64,000 bases of DNA from Anthopleura xanthogrammica. Lineage: Eukaryota > Cnidaria > Anthozoa > Actiniaria > Actiniidae. This document shows, piece after piece, positions 1 to 13,577 of the stretch (position 1 is its first letter; each line of letters begins with the position of its first letter). The notes below the pieces were generated by a model. The model made no database searches. It saw only the letters and a list, made by a program, of their open reading frames with translations, and was not told the DNA's origin. A program made the position numbers and the translations under genes. The DNA is taken from the NCBI GenBank assembly GCA_964019055.1, contig OZ025214.1, positions 682,001 to 746,000 of the forward strand. The letters run 5' to 3'.

Positions 1-483
1 CAAGTCCTCTATCCCATCTTTTACTGTACTTTTTATTTATTATTTCTTTGTTTTGTACATTTTGCTTCATCATATGTTAAAGTTTTGCTATGACTTCCTG
101 TGTTTTCATGGATTTAACCATAACAAAAACTCTAACTACAACTTTCACCTCCTCCGGAAAACCAAAAAAGATTAAAAACTGGCGTCAGTCACAGTAATGA
201 AAAGATAACAACCAGATATTTTTTATCAGCACTTTCCCACGAAATTCTATCCCCATTAAAGTAAGAAAATAATTATCAAATATCATAACTGGAAATAATA
301 ACAATAAAAATGATCGGAAGCCTGTGGTGTCTCTTTACCGCGAGAGACTAGTACTAATGCTATCCGCGGTGTTTATGGTCAGCAGCCTCTCGGCACCATA
401 GCAACAAAAAAGAAACGATCAGCTCATCAATGGTGGAGGTTTATCAAATTTGGTCTCAGATTTTCATCACATTTTACATTTAA
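1..483. other. Upstream/promoter region of CFAP43
   Basis: AT-rich non-coding sequence in which I see no exon. The GC-richer patch at about 330-410 contains an X-box-like motif (separate entry) and is the likely core promoter region of the gene that begins at 484. Nothing else is recognisable. Confidence 0.5.
392..405 (+). promoter_or_regulatory. X-box-like RFX motif upstream of CFAP43
   Basis: The 14-mer GGCACCATAGCAAC differs from the RFX consensus RYYNYY-AT-RRNRAC at one position. It lies about 80 bp before the predicted start codon. RFX factors drive ciliary genes in animals, and the downstream gene is a ciliary WD-repeat protein, so context supports the site. Binding itself is inferred. 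Confidence 0.5.
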
Positions 484-3400
484 ATGGACCAATTTGGGAC
501 TTTGGAGCTCAGGTTAGAATAAAACGATATCTTCTTTAGCCATTCGTCGTAAAACAACTCGAATTAATGAAGAAAAACGCAAAAAAACTTTGTTGTTTTG
601 AATCGTACAATTTTGACTTTGCAACATCAACTACTTCGGTTTGTTTTTAAATACTGTTCTTCTTCTTCTTATTATTATTAGTTGGGCCCAAGGCTATGAT
701 GGTGGATCCTCAAGTTTTGTTAATAAAGATACGTTATGTTTTGTCTGTGGAAATAACGTCAAATTCATTAACATCAAAGACAGGAGCATATCATTTCTTC
801 CCACTCCTGGTGATGGGATTGGAGTCCTTACTACAAACCCTGTATACAACTTGTATGCCTTCCCAGAATTGAAGGCCAATCCAAGGATCTTTATTTATAT
901 GTTCCCTGATTTTAGTAGGCCTAGGGCAATACTCAAAGGTAGGTCTATATGAATTATTTGGATAGGAAGTTTTTTACTTTGGTATTTACAATACAGTAAG
1001 CTTACAGAGCAATTTTCGTATGATTGGGAAACATATGGTACTGTCACCTAACAGCACTTGAACACTACGACACGTTGTAACATTGAAATGTAACGTTTTT
1101 TCCCCCAGAGGGTGCAAAGCTCAGCTACTCAGCATTAGCTTTTGCAAACAACAGCTCTATATTTGCCAGTTTTTCTGGTCTTCCAGACTTTCAGTTAATA
1201 ATCTGGTAAGCTGTTGAATAAAGATTTATTTTGACTTAATATTTGTACTTATTTAAACTATATTTGCTAATTATATGGACTGTGTTTCATACAGGAATTG
1301 GGTGAATGGGCTCAAACTGTGCTCAATCAATTTGCAACATCTGTCATGCGGTAACCTGTCATTCAATCCTGTTAACTGGAGACAGTTGTGTACTATTGGC
1401 AAAGACATGTTGAACATTTGGCAAGTTGAGCAACTGGATGATAAATACACTCTTACATCAAGGTAAGATGGCAACAGTTTATACCAGAACATCTATGGGT
1501 GGTATATTTCTAATAACATGTACATGAAGTATAGTAATAAAATCTGATATAATGAAAGAATGGACCAACAATAAATGGGAAAATAGATGGATGACTAAAT
1601 CACCAAAATAATGTTATGTATAATACAGTAATAAAAGTCCTGTCTTATGATTAGAATGAATTTGCCATTTTCCATACATCGGTTCACTGGTTACATACAA
1701 AGCATTGAATCGAGACTGCAAGCTGCCAGTAGTTTCAAAGGATTTTTTAAATTTGAACCTTGCAGTCTCAACTGAATGCTTTGTGTTTGACCAGTGAACC
1801 AATGTATGGAAAGTGGTGAATGAATGACAAATGAAAAAAATTCAAAGATGAATGGATGAATGAACTAACAAACATACTGATTGCATTGCAAAGAATTTCA
1901 AGTTCCTATGCTACAGTCTGTTGGACAGGAGACTTCAGTCACTACATGATTGTCTGACTCATTATTTCCTTCAATACATGTGTACTTTTAGTGAATTCAA
2001 GCTACCTCCTGCAGATGGGACCCCAGATGATGGAGAATTTGAAAACCTGAAATATTCTATCAGTAGAATGGGCAGAGCTTTTACAACAGAGGAGTTTAGA
2101 CTGACCAAAGCTGCTATTGCTGGTATGGTTGGTCATGAAGCCAAAGATTATGAACCAGGTCAGTGTATTGCCTTTTTATTCCATACCATAGAAAAGTCAT
2201 CAGGGTTTCACTCTTTTTTCCTTTGCTAAAGTTTTGTATGGTAACAAAAATAATACTATGACCGTTATTCCCTGTAAGGGTTTCTTCCTAGAGGTTCGGG
2301 GAACCTAAAGAAAAACCTTTGTGGAAAGGAAGAGAACAACACAGTGAAAAAATTAAACTCACATATCTAGCTCAGCTTAGAATGAAACTTGTGACTCCAG
2401 GCATGAAATGCACAGCTGTAAGAGACAGCATCATAGCAGCACTTACTGTCCATGCCACACATAATCTCATGGTATGAGATTAATGAGAGTGAGAATTCAA
2501 CCAATGACTACAGCTGTGATAGAAAGTGCATAAGGAGTGCACTGCACACTATCTGTTCCTCTGTGATCTTGACTCATGTCCAACCAAGCTTTGATCTTGA
2601 ATCCCAATAGGTGATAAGATAGAACGCTGTGAGCCAGTCAGTCATTGTTGGACACCCAGTGGAATGATCTATTGTGGATGCTCTGGTGGACAGTTACTGA
2701 GAGTTGATCCTGATGTATGTACTGTCAAAGTGGTCGCAACACCAAGGACAGGTACCCAGCGAAACAGAACTGATACTTTATCACATTTGATGCAGCACAA
2801 GAACACTATGGAATCACTTCCTGAAGAGGGTAAGCACGATAACTGTTTTTTGTGTGCAGCTTTCAAATGAAATATATAGCTATGTTCATGCTGATGTCAT
2901 CTACCGGGGAACACTTGTTAGTTATTGAAAACAAAGATATCGTTTGTATTAATGGTTGGAAAATTTAAATGAGAAAAGCTACCTTAAAGTCCATCAATGT
3001 TTGTGAACCATAAATGTTGCTATAAGGAATTAAAATTTTATGTTTCTTTTTGGGGGATAAAGTATGAATACCTATTAAAATCGTATTATGTATTATAGAA
3101 GATGATAATGATGGTTCTAGTGATGGTTTGACATATGGATCTACCAGCTCTCTTGCCCTCCACAAGTCTGGTCTATATACTGGTGGCCAGGTAAACAATA
3201 CCTTCTATAAAATATACTAGTTAGTCATTTGTTTATTCTCTGTAATTATTGGTGTGCCATTGGCGTTGGAATATTTTTGGCTAATAACTTTATGCTGTGT
3301 TTCTTTTTGTTTTGATAGGATGGTATTCTGAGATGTTTGGACATCAATGGTCCTGAAGTTAAAGTTCTTAGCAAGACAGACACAGAAGCACCAATAACTA

Positions 3401-6400
3401 GTCTTGCCTGGTCTACTAGCTATTCTGAACTAGCTGTCGGCAGTACAAAGGTAAAGTTGCTGGGATCCCAAAGGATTAATCCTAGATTACTTAGATTCAT
3501 ACTGTGTTGAAAAACTTGCAATCAAGAGCTTTAAATTGGCTTGAGTTTGTAAATCAGATGCAGTGCTGCTCTCAGGTAGAGGTGATGGGTCTTGCACCCT
3601 ATAGATATGCAAGTCTCACAATCTCATCAATTCTGGCATTTGACCATCACTATTTTTTGATAGACAAAAAATCTGTCCAAATTATTGAACTGACAAATAA
3701 TGTAGGGTTATTTCCCAATAATTTGAATTTATTAGTTCATTCTCTTTTCATTATTCAACAGGGAAGCATACAACTGTTTCATCCCAGTGAAAACTTTCTT
3801 ACTAAGCTGTTTGATATCAGTAATGTGGAATTTGTTGGTGTAGATTGCTTACTGGGTGGTTCAGAGTACTGTGTGGTGAGTAAGAGAGTATAGTCAAATG
3901 CGTAAGATTATTCAGTTTCCATTGGTTTATTTTTCTAAAACAATTCCCATTCATAATTACATTTATATATATTTTCCCAGACATGCAGGTCCAATGGTCT
4001 TCTTCAAGTATGGAACATACAAACTTCTCTGTTTGCTGGTCAATTACCTCTGGAATGCCATGTAAGACAACAAGTTTTCTTTAAATTTTTCTCCATCTTC
4101 AAAAAATATATTATATATTTATCATTGATTTATTTAATAAAATATTGATATTGATTTAACAGGCAACCTGTATATCATGCTGTCCATCTTCCAGTACTGT
4201 AGCTGTCGGCACGGCCAATGGTTCTGTATACTTTATAGAACTGACATCAGTATCCCAGCCACGCCTTATTTTCTGCCTCTACCTCCATCAAGGACCTGTG
4301 CTACAGATAAAGTAAGCTTAATCTAGATTCATTTAGTTGATTCTTGTCAAGAACACTATACTGATGTATTGTTTGTTGGTTACCATAGATACGACATGGC
4401 AGGGCAGATCTACATCACAGGATCAAATGATGGTCATGTGTTCGTTTGTGACGCAAGGGTTACCAATAATTTTAAAGTACTTGGTCATACAGGTAGAGAA
4501 CCATTACCTTTCATACTCATACACAACATATGTGACAAAACTTTTAATTTCACATGGGTAGATGTGCTACTCTTCCAGCATCACACATGATGTCACCCCA
4601 TGTACCCAACCCTTCAAAAATGTGTAACAAATTCACTATTTTCCATACATCAGTTCAATTGTCTCAGACAAAGCATTCAATAGACCATTTTCGAGATGTG
4701 CGAGCTCTGTCAAAAATATCGCAGGCGCAGACATGAAAAAGAGGCATTTTTGGGCAAGATCACACACACTACCCGCACTGACCGAAAATGCCTTGAGATC
4801 ATGTCTGCGCCTGTAATATTTTTGAAAGTGCTCGCACGTCTTGAAAATGGTCTATTGAGGCTGCAAGATGGTTTCAAAGGGGTATTCAAATTTCAACCTT
4901 TCAGCCTCGACTGAATGCTTTGTGTTTGACTAGTGGACAGATGTATGGAAAGTGATGTATAATCCAAATGAACCTGAAATAATTTTTGATATCTCTACCA
5001 CAGATGTCCCTGGTACTGTGATATCTATCTCTTGTCTCAACGAACGAGAAAATGATGGTCAAGGTCCATGGAAAATCATTGTTGCTCACAGTCCCAATGA
5101 TTCTCATTCTCGTGGGAATAACATGATTGAGTTTGAGGTCAACAAAGACATCCTTTACCGCAGTGAGTATCCTATCATCAATCGTATTATTAATTACCTT
5201 GTATTTCTAAACAGTGTCCTCCTTTTGGTGGTTTAAAAGATACCCATTTGTCTGAAGTGCGCTACCAAGATGTTAACGCCCAACTTCCTTCCATCATTAG
5301 TGGTTTACACAAATCTAGAACAAAATACTTTTTAGCTACAACAAGCTGTTGCTATTTTTCTAAGATTATGATTTATCTTACTCAGGTCCAAAAGATACGT
5401 TTTTCAACAAAGCACTTCTGTATCGGCCTGAAGCAGTGAAACTCTCCTCGCATAAGCTAACAGGACCCGTGTATAGTGTTGTTGCTACTTCACCACAGAC
5501 TGCAATTGCTGTCGCTCACAATCGTAAAGAGTTAGTGAAGTTAGCCTTGACACAAGATCCACAGGTATACCAATAGACCAAAAATTCAAAGCATAAGAGC
5601 TGCAAAATTTCTTAACGTTTCGCTGAATATCTTACTAACATTCAAACTGCGATTGTCGTATAATAGGACAAGTCTAGTGCAGTACTGGAGCCTTCAGAAG
5701 CGTATATGGGACACGATCTTAATGGTGGAGAATTGGCATTATCATGCCATCTACGATGGATTGCTAGCGCGGGAACAGATGGGCAGATTTTAGTCAGAGC
5801 TGTTGGGGCTTTGGTGAGTAATGAAAACAATCACTAGTTAAATGAATGGATGGGATGAGAATAGATGAATAAATGGATGGGATGAGAATAGATGGATGGG
5901 ATGAGAATTGATGAATGGATGGATGAATGGAGGGATGAATGGATGGGATGAAAATAGAAAAATGGATGGGATGAGAATAGATGAATGGATGGATGGTTGC
6001 GGACAGGGATGGAGGGAAGAAATATTGTGCTCTATTGCACGAACCTGCTCGACTCAAGCGAGTAACGTAAGGTTTTCTTATTTCCAGGATCGAATGCTAA
6101 AGATTCCAGGCCATCATTACCGTAAGGGTGGAGTCAGTCACGTGTGTTTCACGGGAGATTCACAAAAACTACTTAGTACTGGAAGAGACGGGGTTTTGTC
6201 ATGCTGGGAATGGAACTTCAGCGCCACTGGTGAGTAGATTTTACCTTGGGTGTAATTTTTCCCATTTCAGACCACGTGTCATTCCCTAGAGCATCATTTC
6301 TTTGTTGCGCACGAGACACATGAATATTGGTACAACTCAAACAAAGAATCTTATTTTCAAGAGAATGACACGTGGTCTGAAATGGGAATATATTACGCCC

Positions 6401-9400
6401 CAAGCTGAATGGCTCAATACTCCAGTTTCACATTCGATGGAAACCGCTGTTTTTGAAGACCACAGACTCATTTGTACAGGCTTAGCCTCGTTTATAAGTC
6501 ATCTATTCAAACACACCATTAAAAGTCCGTGGGATTGGTATTATTCAACTTGCACATTCTTTACATTACAGTCTGCTGTTGCTAATGATTTGCAAAAGTC
6601 AACTGTAATGTAAAGAATGTGTAAGTTGAACAATACCAATGTTTTGAAATCCCACGGACTTTTAATGATGTCGTTGAATAGCTGACTTATAAGAGAGGCT
6701 AAGCCTGTACAAATGTGTCTGTGGTCTTCAAAAACAGCGGTTTCCATCGAATGTGAAACTGGAGTATTGCAAACCTCTGCCAACCCAACGCATCAAGTGA
6801 AAATATAGCGCGCAAAAAAGCGCACGGCTTCTTATGAAATGTGAGTCAATAATATGATATGAAATGGCTTGGTTTGTGTTTAGGGAGAAGTAAGGCCACA
6901 GCGGCAATCGAGGCATCACGAGCAAGAACAGCTCTTCTGAAAACACAAAGACAAGACGAAGATGCTGCAGCTGCTGAAAGACCCAACTACATCCATAAGT
7001 CTCACTCCGTTATAGAGAAAGAAAATACTGAAGGAAGTGAAAAAGTCCAAAAAAAGCTGGACAAGGATGGAATATTCACCACTCCTACTCCTACCTTGAG
7101 TGAAGACTCAACGTGGCTGCAGAAAGCTGTTGCGGAGGTAAGCTGCTAACAAACAGAGCGTGGTGCATGATGGGATAGTTTGGGTTCAATTATCATTTGT
7201 CCACAATACATACCTCAAAGGTGACCACCATGGTATAAAAGTTGATATGGCAAGGCCTATTGGAATCCATTGCTTTGTTTCCTGTAAAAGGAAGCGTGAT
7301 GCATTATGGTATAGCTTGTGTACGAACATTTATACCTTTAACCCCCCTAGCCCGCCTCATATCCTTCATAGCGCCGTTAACAACATGTGTCTGAATTTCA
7401 ACCTTTTCTCTGAAGGCCCAACGAGAAGAAGACAAGAAGTTCGCAGACATCAAGCGAAAGCTGCGCAAAGATATCTCAGAGTTACGCAATACTGTTTTAC
7501 AAATGATCGATGTGAACAGCAAGTTACCTGACATCGAGAAGCTTGAACGACACGAGTTTAATATGGATGTCGAAGAACGGCTGAAACTAATCGCTGAAGG
7601 AGAAGAAAAGATTAAAGAGGTTTGTCAATTGATTACTATCACTGCGACCATTCACTTTATTGACTAAATACGCGTAAACTCCTTATAGGAGAAGGATCTC
7701 CACATCAGTTTCGACTTCTCTCTGTTCTGTTTAGCTTTAGCTTTAAATACTCGTAATGGGTGCACACTGATAGTTTGGGGGGTGAAGTGCGCACCTTCGA
7801 ACACTTTATTCATGAGCCCTTGGCTCGGGAGAATTGGGTCGACCACTCCTCGCGGTTTCGAAGTCCAATATTGGCTTTACCTGTTTTACTCCAACAACTA
7901 CTTCTTCTCCTCTCCTTGTTGCTTTGACTGACTTCCTCGCCTCTCCACGGGTGCACTTGACTAAAGGAGAGAAATAATTCCAAAATAGACCATTTTCGAG
8001 ATGCGTGAGCGCTTTCAAAAGTATCGCAGACTCAGACATGATCTCGAGGCATTTTTCGGGCAGCTTCAATAGTGCGCGCGATCTTGCCCGAAAATGCCTC
8101 TTTTTCATGCCTGCGCCTGCAATATTATTGAAAGCGCTCGTGCATCTCTCTAAAATGGTCTATTAAGCTTACCCTATACATTTCCGCTGATGCGCATTGT
8201 TATCAATGTTTTCAGGTTCGTGATGAGATCGAGATCGCAAACCTCGCCCGTATCTATCTAAAAGAGATGATTAAACGTGAATGTTGGGACGCAATGGTTG
8301 TCAAAGGAAGATCATGTAATGCTTTCCGTATGATCTCATCCGTCACTAACTATCCAATGCGGCAAAGATCTAAAGAAGAGCTAGACGAGCTTAAATACGT
8401 CATGACGCAAAGGAAGATTGAGAAAGCAGAATATGAAGCGAGTAAGGATCTTGAGCCGGGACCTACGTCATCTAGAAACACACCTATACCGGGTAGGTAT
8501 ATATCACTTGGAATATTTGAGCTGCGGGGACGGTGGAGCACATTTTAAAAAGGGGGACTAGTATGAGGGGAAAAGTGCGGGGGAGGAGGGGCTAAGATTA
8601 AAAAATTTAAAAAGACTACGACGCAAAAGGTAAAAAAAAATTAGAGGGCTAAAAAAACCACCCCCCCCCCCCCCCGACTCCGCTGTCCCTGCACTGACTG
8701 CATAACTACGCTCAATATGCTTGCGCATCATGTAAGATTCTTGATTTATATGCATGATGGGTTTGTTTCCTTTAGAGGACCGCCTAGATTACGAAGACGA
8801 AGATAACTTCATAGAAGACGAAGGACACAGTACAGGGACGAACCCCGCTACCTCAGGAAGCAGAGGAGCAACTTATGGTGGTGGTAGTGAGCAACTACAG
8901 ATTCAGTTCCAGTTACACACAGCACAACAGAAGTACAACCAAATTATCATGTTACAGGTACATATACTGATAGTATTGATATGCCCGGTACATATACTGA
9001 TAGTATCGATATGCCCGGTACATATACTGATAGTATCGATATGCCCGGTACATATACTGATAGTATCGATATGCCCGGTACATATACTGATAGTATCGAT
9101 ATGCCCGGTACATATACTGATAGTATCGATATGCCCGGTACATATACTGATAGTATCGATATGCCCGGTACATATACTGATAGTATCGATATGCCCGGTA
9201 CATATACTGATAGTATCGATATGCCCGGTACATATACTGATAGTATCGATATGCCCGGTACATATACTGATAGTATCGATATGCCCGGTACATATACTGA
9301 TAGTATCGATATGCCCGGTACATATACTGATAGTATCGATATGCCCGGTACATATATTGATAGTATCGATATGCCCGGTATATATACTGATAGTATCGAT

Positions 9401-12400
9401 ATGCCCGGTACATATACTGATAGTATTGATATGCCCGGTACATATATTGATAGTATCGATATGCCCGGTACATATACTGATAGTATTGATATGCCCGGTA
9501 CATATACTGATAGTATCGATATGCCCAGTACATATACACATTATCTATACCTCACGGCACGAATGTCATGCGGTAATATCATTTTTGAGAGATTTTTACT
9601 GGTCGAATCAGAAACGTGTGGCACGGCATGTCAGTACCTTTTTCCAAGCACATATAACATATGCGCATGCTCTATTTGTATTAATCATATCCATTTTGAA
9701 ATCATTAGCAAATCCTGCAATCTGATTGGCTACAAAGTGGTTGATTTAAGCATTAATCATATCCATTTTGAAATCATTAGCAAATCCTGCAATCTGATTG
9801 GCTACAAAGTCTGCGATTTAAGCATTAATTGCACTATTTTGAATCATTAATTGCATCATTTTGTCAAACAATCACTTTTGAAGCTACATATAACTGTTGA
9901 GTATTTTAATATATTAAGTTTCAAAATGGAAATGATTAATAGGTAATAGAACTGAGTGTCTTGCAATTTTGGGCAGAAATCACACTCGTGATTAACAAAT
10001 TGCACTCCCGCTGCGCGGTCGTGCAATTTTGTAATCACTCTTGCGATTTCAGCCCAAATTGCACTCAACTCAGTTCTATTACCATTATTAATTGCACTAT
10101 TTTGAATCATTAATTGCATCATTTTGTCAAAAATCACTTTTGAAGCTACATATAACTGTTGAGTATTTTAATATATTAAGTTTCAAAATGGAAATGATTA
10201 ATAGGTAATAGAACTGAGTGTCTTGCAATTTTGGGCAGAAATCACACTCATGATTAACAAATTGCACTCCCGCTGCGCGGTCGTGCAATTTTGTAATCAC
10301 TCTTGCGATTTCAGCCCAAATTGCACTCAACTCAGTTCTATTACCATTATATATTTAACGTCGATAGCTTCTATAAGTCTCATTTTTCTACTTCATTTAG
10401 GACGCCATTCACCGAATCAAAATCAACTTTAACAAGGAATTCGATGAGATTTTCAAGTTCAAAGAAAATGAAATCAAGAAAATCCAAGAAAAGAATGATC
10501 GGATTAAGAAGATCCTGCAGGACCTTGATATGACCGAGAAGGTAAGATACCTGTCTGTACTTGCTGATAGAGCAGATTTCTTATTACTGTGAAAAGATCA
10601 AAGCACGAACGCGGTCGCGACAAAGAGTCAGCCAATCAAAAATCTAGAAAACATCACGGTCGCGGCTAGGCACGCTTGTATCATCCAATCAAATGCACGG
10701 CATACGGCACAAACACGGCGTGGACACAGTTGCGGCAAGGTACACGGCACTGACTAAGTACGCCAAACCAATCACATTGCGCCGGAAAAAAATCAGCCAA
10801 TCAAAATTCTAAAACATCACGGTCGCAGCAAGGCACGCACACGGCACTGAACTTTTCATAGTCATACGAAATCTGCTCTAAGAAAAACATGTAAGATTTG
10901 CTTAGTTTGTGCGCGTTCTCATGTTGCTAATCTCAGTCACTCTTTGTGAAATGACTTTGAAGTCAGGTTATCTTTTGATTAGTGGAGATTCGGTTTTTCC
11001 GCGGAAAATCTTGCGGCACGCGGCAAGGTCACGGCACATCCATGTAACCAATCACAGCTCGCAAGATTACTATTGATCCAATCAGAATGCTCGTAACACG
11101 ATGTTGTTTTTGTTCTAAGATATTTGAGCCAGCAATGACAGACGATGAGTTACCTGAGAGACTTCTTCATGTCAAAGACCAAGAGGTTCCATTTGAGAGA
11201 TACATCACTCCTGAAGAACAGAAAAAACTAGATGAAAAAACCAAGGTGGAAGAAGGTATTGAATACTTCTATCAAGGAGCAATAGAGAAGATTTCGTATG
11301 AGTGTGAAAATTCACGGCACGGTTACGCGCGGCGTGGACACGGCACGGAATGTTGAAGGATTTTATACATAGCGCGGCACTAACACGGTCACGGCATGGC
11401 GCGGTCTGTACCGTAAGTTTTTCATAGTCGCGACATGCCTGAAGATTGAAATGGCTTCCTATTTTGTTACCCTTTTATTTCCCATTCATACCATCAAATC
11501 TCGTGGTTTTAGTAACGTATCGTGCAGGCTTACGGAACGTACATGGCGCGACATGCCATAACATTGAGATGGCTTCCTATTGTGTTCGTGAATAATCCAA
11601 TCACATCACGCTGTCATAGTTACGGCAACAAATTCACCGTATCAGTTTTCCCGAGTCACTAGCCATTGGGCATCGAGACCCAGTTGTGGTGCCCAAGAAC
11701 TGTTTTAATTATTATTGCATAAATATAGATTTCATTTTGGGTGTTTGATTGTGTTCCAGAGAGGAGGTTGGCTGAGCAAGCAGACAATGCACGTGAGCGC
11801 GCACTGATGATGATGATGCAAGGTCGCCTTGAAGCCAACCTGGAGGATGAACTGAAGAAAGATCTGGTACCACCTGACTTTGTTGCAAGTAAACCACAAG
11901 ATGAATGGACAGAGGAGGAACAGAAGGCGGCAAAGGATTTCGAAAAGATGGAGAAACAACACTTAGAAGATCGAGAAAAATGGAAGAAATCCCTCGAAAC
12001 AGAGCTGAAGAAACTACAGTCAAATATCGCTGAAGCGACGGCTGCCTTTGACGAAAAACTCTCGTTACTTTTCCAAAAGAAAGTCAAAACAGAAATGGTT
12101 ATCTTTCAGGTTAGTAGCAGCATACTGTCAGTATTCTAGTGACGGAGGGGGGAGGGGTGATATGGTTACAATTTCTCCCCACCCCCACCCCATGAGAATA
12201 AAGCAAAATGTATGGAAACTGCTGCTCCAAGCCTCATATTCTCATTCTTAATATTATTATCACACACAGGAGGACCTGAAGATATTCCGACTTCTTGTCT
12301 CTATCTTGACCGAGGATGAACTCAGCACACAAGAAGCAGAACTTCTTCGTCGCATGGACGACAAAAAGGAGAAGAAATCACGAGTGTCTTCGAGTCAGGC

Positions 12401-13546
12401 TGAAGCCAAGAGAGAAGTGGATGACTTTCGTGAGGCGTATGAGATCCTTGTAATGGAGGACAAAGCATTGGATAAGGCATTCAAAAGGGAGTTTGGTGAT
12501 CAGGACTTACATACTGTGGAACAACTGTACAAGTTATTTAAAAGACGACCGAGGTAAGTTATCATTGTGTATCATTATTATCATCATCATTAATTAGCAT
12601 CATCTAGAATCATCATCATCCATCATACATGTAGTCATACTATAGTCTGCTGCAGCAATGCATTCTGGGACTGTTAACTCAATCAAATAACACTAAACAT
12701 AAGATGTTATGGTTTGTTGGGCTTTTGTTTGGTGATATTTGATCGAGATAATAGTCACAGAATGCATTGCTGCGATAGACGAGTAACATCAATCAATTAT
12801 TGAATGAGGTTGAGCACGAATTCATGTTTTTCTCGGTTTTCGCGGTTTTTCTCAGAGGCCAGAAACAACTGCGCACGGTCACGGATCCTCAAGCTGATGT
12901 AAAAACCGACGCTCCCTTCGCCCAAAGACCTTCCTCATCTCGTGCTCAATCCGCTGCAGCCAAGCACTTAGCCAATGCAATGGAAGAGTTAGACAGCATA
13001 GAACACATGCCTGAAGGCTTGGAGCTGGAAGTATGGCAGAGATTTATTGAAACGAGACGGCAAAAGGTTGACAGTGAACAACAGGTAAGGAAAATGACTC
13101 GCACAAACAAGAAAAGAGAATGAAAAATTAAACCTTTCCAAAAATGTAATGAAAAATGAAAGATATTTTTCATGCCGCATTTCGATCGTTGCTCGCACAT
13201 ACAACTGCACTTCACTAGGATTTGATCAGCAACCTTTTTGATATTGGTTGCCATGGTAACGTGCTAACTACTTATCTTTCCAGGTGAAAGCCAGAGCTCT
13301 AGTTTTAGCAGAGATGAACTCCTATCTTCAAAAACGAATAGACGAAGACGAGAGGGTACAACACGACATGGAGCACACGTACCAGGAACTGCAAAGGTAG
13401 AATACTCGTTATTATATTATGCCTTGGGTTTCTTAGCCGGATGAATTTGTCACTTTTGGGTACATGTGAGACCTTTGCTTGCTGTAGATAACATTTTTGA
13501 ATCGTTGTTTTTGTTGTTGTTGCTGCTGCTGCTGCTGCTGCTGTTT

Positions 13547-13577
<31 letters not shown>

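Noticed and set aside
641..681. Signal-peptide-like N-terminus ([18 protein letters not shown]) in front of CFAP43
   Set aside because: The hydrophobic stretch is the translated pyrimidine-rich intron end. The acceptor at 681 joins exon 484-512 in phase and gives the expected cytoplasmic N-terminus.
8958..9537. CRISPR-like direct repeats
   Set aside because: Units abut each other without unique spacers, in a eukaryotic intron: a minisatellite.
8754..9850. Long ORFs of 195-323 codons on both strands
   Set aside because: Produced by a 30-bp repeat with no stops in several frames; only 8776-8957 is real coding exon.
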